DNA of 7,161 nucleotides from NCBI GenBank assembly GCA_947259675.1, contig CAMYNE010000095.1, positions 1 through 7,161 of the forward strand, written 5' to 3'. A model generated the notes under the pieces. That model was given only the letters and a program-made list of their open reading frames with translations. It was not told the origin of the DNA and ran no database searches. This stretch comes from an uncultured Pirellulaceae bacterium. Lineage in GTDB: Bacteria > Planctomycetota > Planctomycetia > Pirellulales > Pirellulaceae. This document shows positions 6,701-7,161 of the stretch, one piece after another (position 1 is the first letter of the stretch; each line of letters begins with the position of its first letter). The position numbers and the translations under genes were made by a program.

Positions 6701-7161
6701 CCCCGGGCAGAACGAACACGTCTTCATTCGGGGCAACCACAAAACGCTCGGCGACATCGTGGAACGCAGATTTCTGGAAGCCTTGACGGACAACTCGATG
6801 ATAATCGAACGCGGTAGCGGGCGAATGCAGCTGGCCAACCGCATCTCCGATCCGAAAAACCCATTGACGTCACGGGTGATTGTTAATCGAATTTGGCATC
6901 ATCTGCTTGGCCGAGGCATCGTTCCTTCAGTTGACAACTTTGGGGTCCTCGGACAGCGACCGATGCATCCCAAGTTGCTCAACCACCTGGCCGTTCGTTT
7001 CGTCGATAACGGTTGGTCGATCAAGAAACTGATTCGCGAAATCGTATTGACTCGCACCTATCAACTTTCAAGCAATCCGAATTCAGAATCGAAGGAAGCT
7101 GATCCGGACAACAAGCTATTTCACGCTGCCAATATTCATCGGCTTGAAGGAGAAGCGATAA
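3789..7161 (+). CDS. Secreted PSCyt1-PSCyt2-PSD1 cytochrome protein, 3' end cut by window
   Basis: The frame is open from 3789 to the right edge, 1124 complete codons with no stop, so the gene is partial at its 3' end. Residues 1-37 are a signal peptide with probable cleavage SFA|Q. PSCyt1 (planctomycete cytochrome, PF07635) covers about 50-140, with CYECH at 63-67 and EMPP at 117-120, whose Met is a plausible ligand. PSCyt2 (DUF1549, PF07583) covers about 183-400, including DPIDYFV, FDLIGLPP and ERWARHWMDL, and ends with a second haem-like motif CAKCHDHKFD at 373-382. A long insert follows: helix about 411-465, beta-rich module 468-612, helices 613-698, beta-rich module 700-849, helices to about 965. 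VFIRGNH and then PSD1 (DUF1553, PF07587) begin near 990-1026, with LTSRVIVNRIWHHLLGRGIV and LTRTYQLSS. The start is ATG 3789; ATG 3795 is the better spaced from the weak TGAG at 3784-3787. The role is unknown, but location outside the cytoplasm and electron transfer are likely. DUF1501 genes commonly follow such genes. Confidence 0.94.
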   Translation, partial: MLMSSLPFVFARCWSILGFASACLFLTLFLSSGNSFAQDEPKFSTEQIEFFESRIRPLLIDKCYECHGPEAKPLEGGLSLSSRKSTLMGGDTGPAVEPGIPEESLLIDAINYGDVYEMPPDTKLPQADIDTLTKWVQMGAPWPAEQGNMVEKEKFDIAARRSAHWCWQPVESPAMPDIKKSAWPRDPIDYFVLSKLESAKLETADDASKRTLIRRVYFDLIGLPPPPTQIQKFLDDDSDDAFAKIVDELLASPRFGERWARHWMDLFRYAETCGHEFDYPIPHAYRYRDYLIRAFNLDVPYDQLIREHIAGDLIEKPRRHETEKFNESLIGTGFWFFGEGHHGPVDVKADEAKRIDNQIDVMSKSFLGLTVSCAKCHDHKFDAISTKDFYALAGFLKSSRRQDAMLDPGRRIEKAYAEFKQLSDEADQAIEQFVSLADQADAQKIAEYLSAAILKLRNDPDWSRPEKVVVQGENLRVINNDDGTLTPQELKPQGKRFAWQDNKQLWWVDGEPGSKATLEFDVDSIIDPQEFELFANFTKAKDYGKANIFVDGQAVLTDFDFYSEELTTTGAISLGTHSFANGKHELVLEITGHHEKAIPRHMLGIDFIELAPTKVLNGNSQEEQADFNERHQHLDQNLVNNLVKAIKLSRLKSELHPLQLLQELSNGNLAIDAKWVAHLAQQIERKRNQSVQSTKDAVVFESFDLGLPESWYQTGFAVSDSHGTSTEHLSVENEWLAEPTAVHSGRGGKNYTGVIRSPTFTINHDKIFYRIKGGKARIRLIIEGYQLDLYNALLFSGMKIDFAGSEDYRWVEQSRDLKNHKGRTAHIEILDQSDGFFSIDKIILTNGPAPVDPPSKAAQQVASQLSKQSEAPIEAMAKRIAEQIVSSVVQSDSEAISLRSWIIENDLAAILTPAVEHHTSGIAKDLQSISTTDQTISCATLAEKIKSLHREASKKNDQVPNPFLAIAMDDGPGQNEHVFIRGNHKTLGDIVERRFLEALTDNSMIIERGSGRMQLANRISDPKNPLTSRVIVNRIWHHLLGRGIVPSVDNFGVLGQRPMHPKLLNHLAVRFVDNGWSIKKLIREIVLTRTYQLSSNPNSESKEADPDNKLFHAANIHRLEGEAI

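Noticed and set aside
1..7161. CRISPR array, tRNA or rRNA gene, insertion sequence or attachment site
   Set aside because: I saw no regularly spaced repeats, cloverleaf-like segments, transposase motifs or terminal inverted repeats.

Overview
The window comes from a planctomycete, most likely of the Pirellulales (Rhodopirellula/Blastopirellula-like). The evidence is two very large exported c-type-cytochrome proteins whose architectures are almost confined to the Planctomycetes-Verrucomicrobia group: a 'Pirellula/Verrucomicrobium' dehydrogenase-HEAT-cytochrome protein, and a PSCyt1-PSCyt2-PSD1 protein. Base composition is moderate, near 50% GC by eye. All three genes are on the + strand.

Layout. 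Positions 1-229 hold no gene I can support and form the AT-rich leader of a small csrA gene (230-418), which has a good ribosome binding site. The csrA 3' region carries two mutually exclusive small hairpins (435-468) and then a strong intrinsic terminator (495-529), so csrA looks like a single-gene transcript. Next comes a 1018-residue secreted protein (595-3651) with a beta-propeller dehydrogenase-like N-terminus, a helical HEAT-like middle and a C-terminal CxxCH haem domain. A 137-base gap follows. It holds a good sigma70-like promoter whose -10 box lies inside a palindrome (3717-3753). The last gene starts at 3789 and is still open at the window edge: at least 1124 residues with a signal peptide, a PSCyt1 haem motif, a PSCyt2 domain with a second CxxCH, a roughly 630-residue insert containing two beta-rich modules, and the beginning of the PSD1 domain.

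How the genes fit together. The two large proteins are both predicted to be exported, both end their signal peptide in a similar 'FA-Q' site, and both carry covalent haem motifs, so they plausibly act together in extracytoplasmic electron transfer or oxidation of an unknown substrate. No member of either family has a biochemical role that I can state with certainty. In related genomes a PSD1 gene is often followed by a DUF1501 gene, which would lie past the right edge. CsrA is a global post-transcriptional regulator. Its placement beside these genes may be incidental, since the terminator separates them.

I did not find an unmistakably new system. The items most worth a second look are regulatory: the palindrome over the -10 box, and the possible CsrA self-regulation signals on both sides of csrA. 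The modular insert in the partial cytochrome protein is also of interest.
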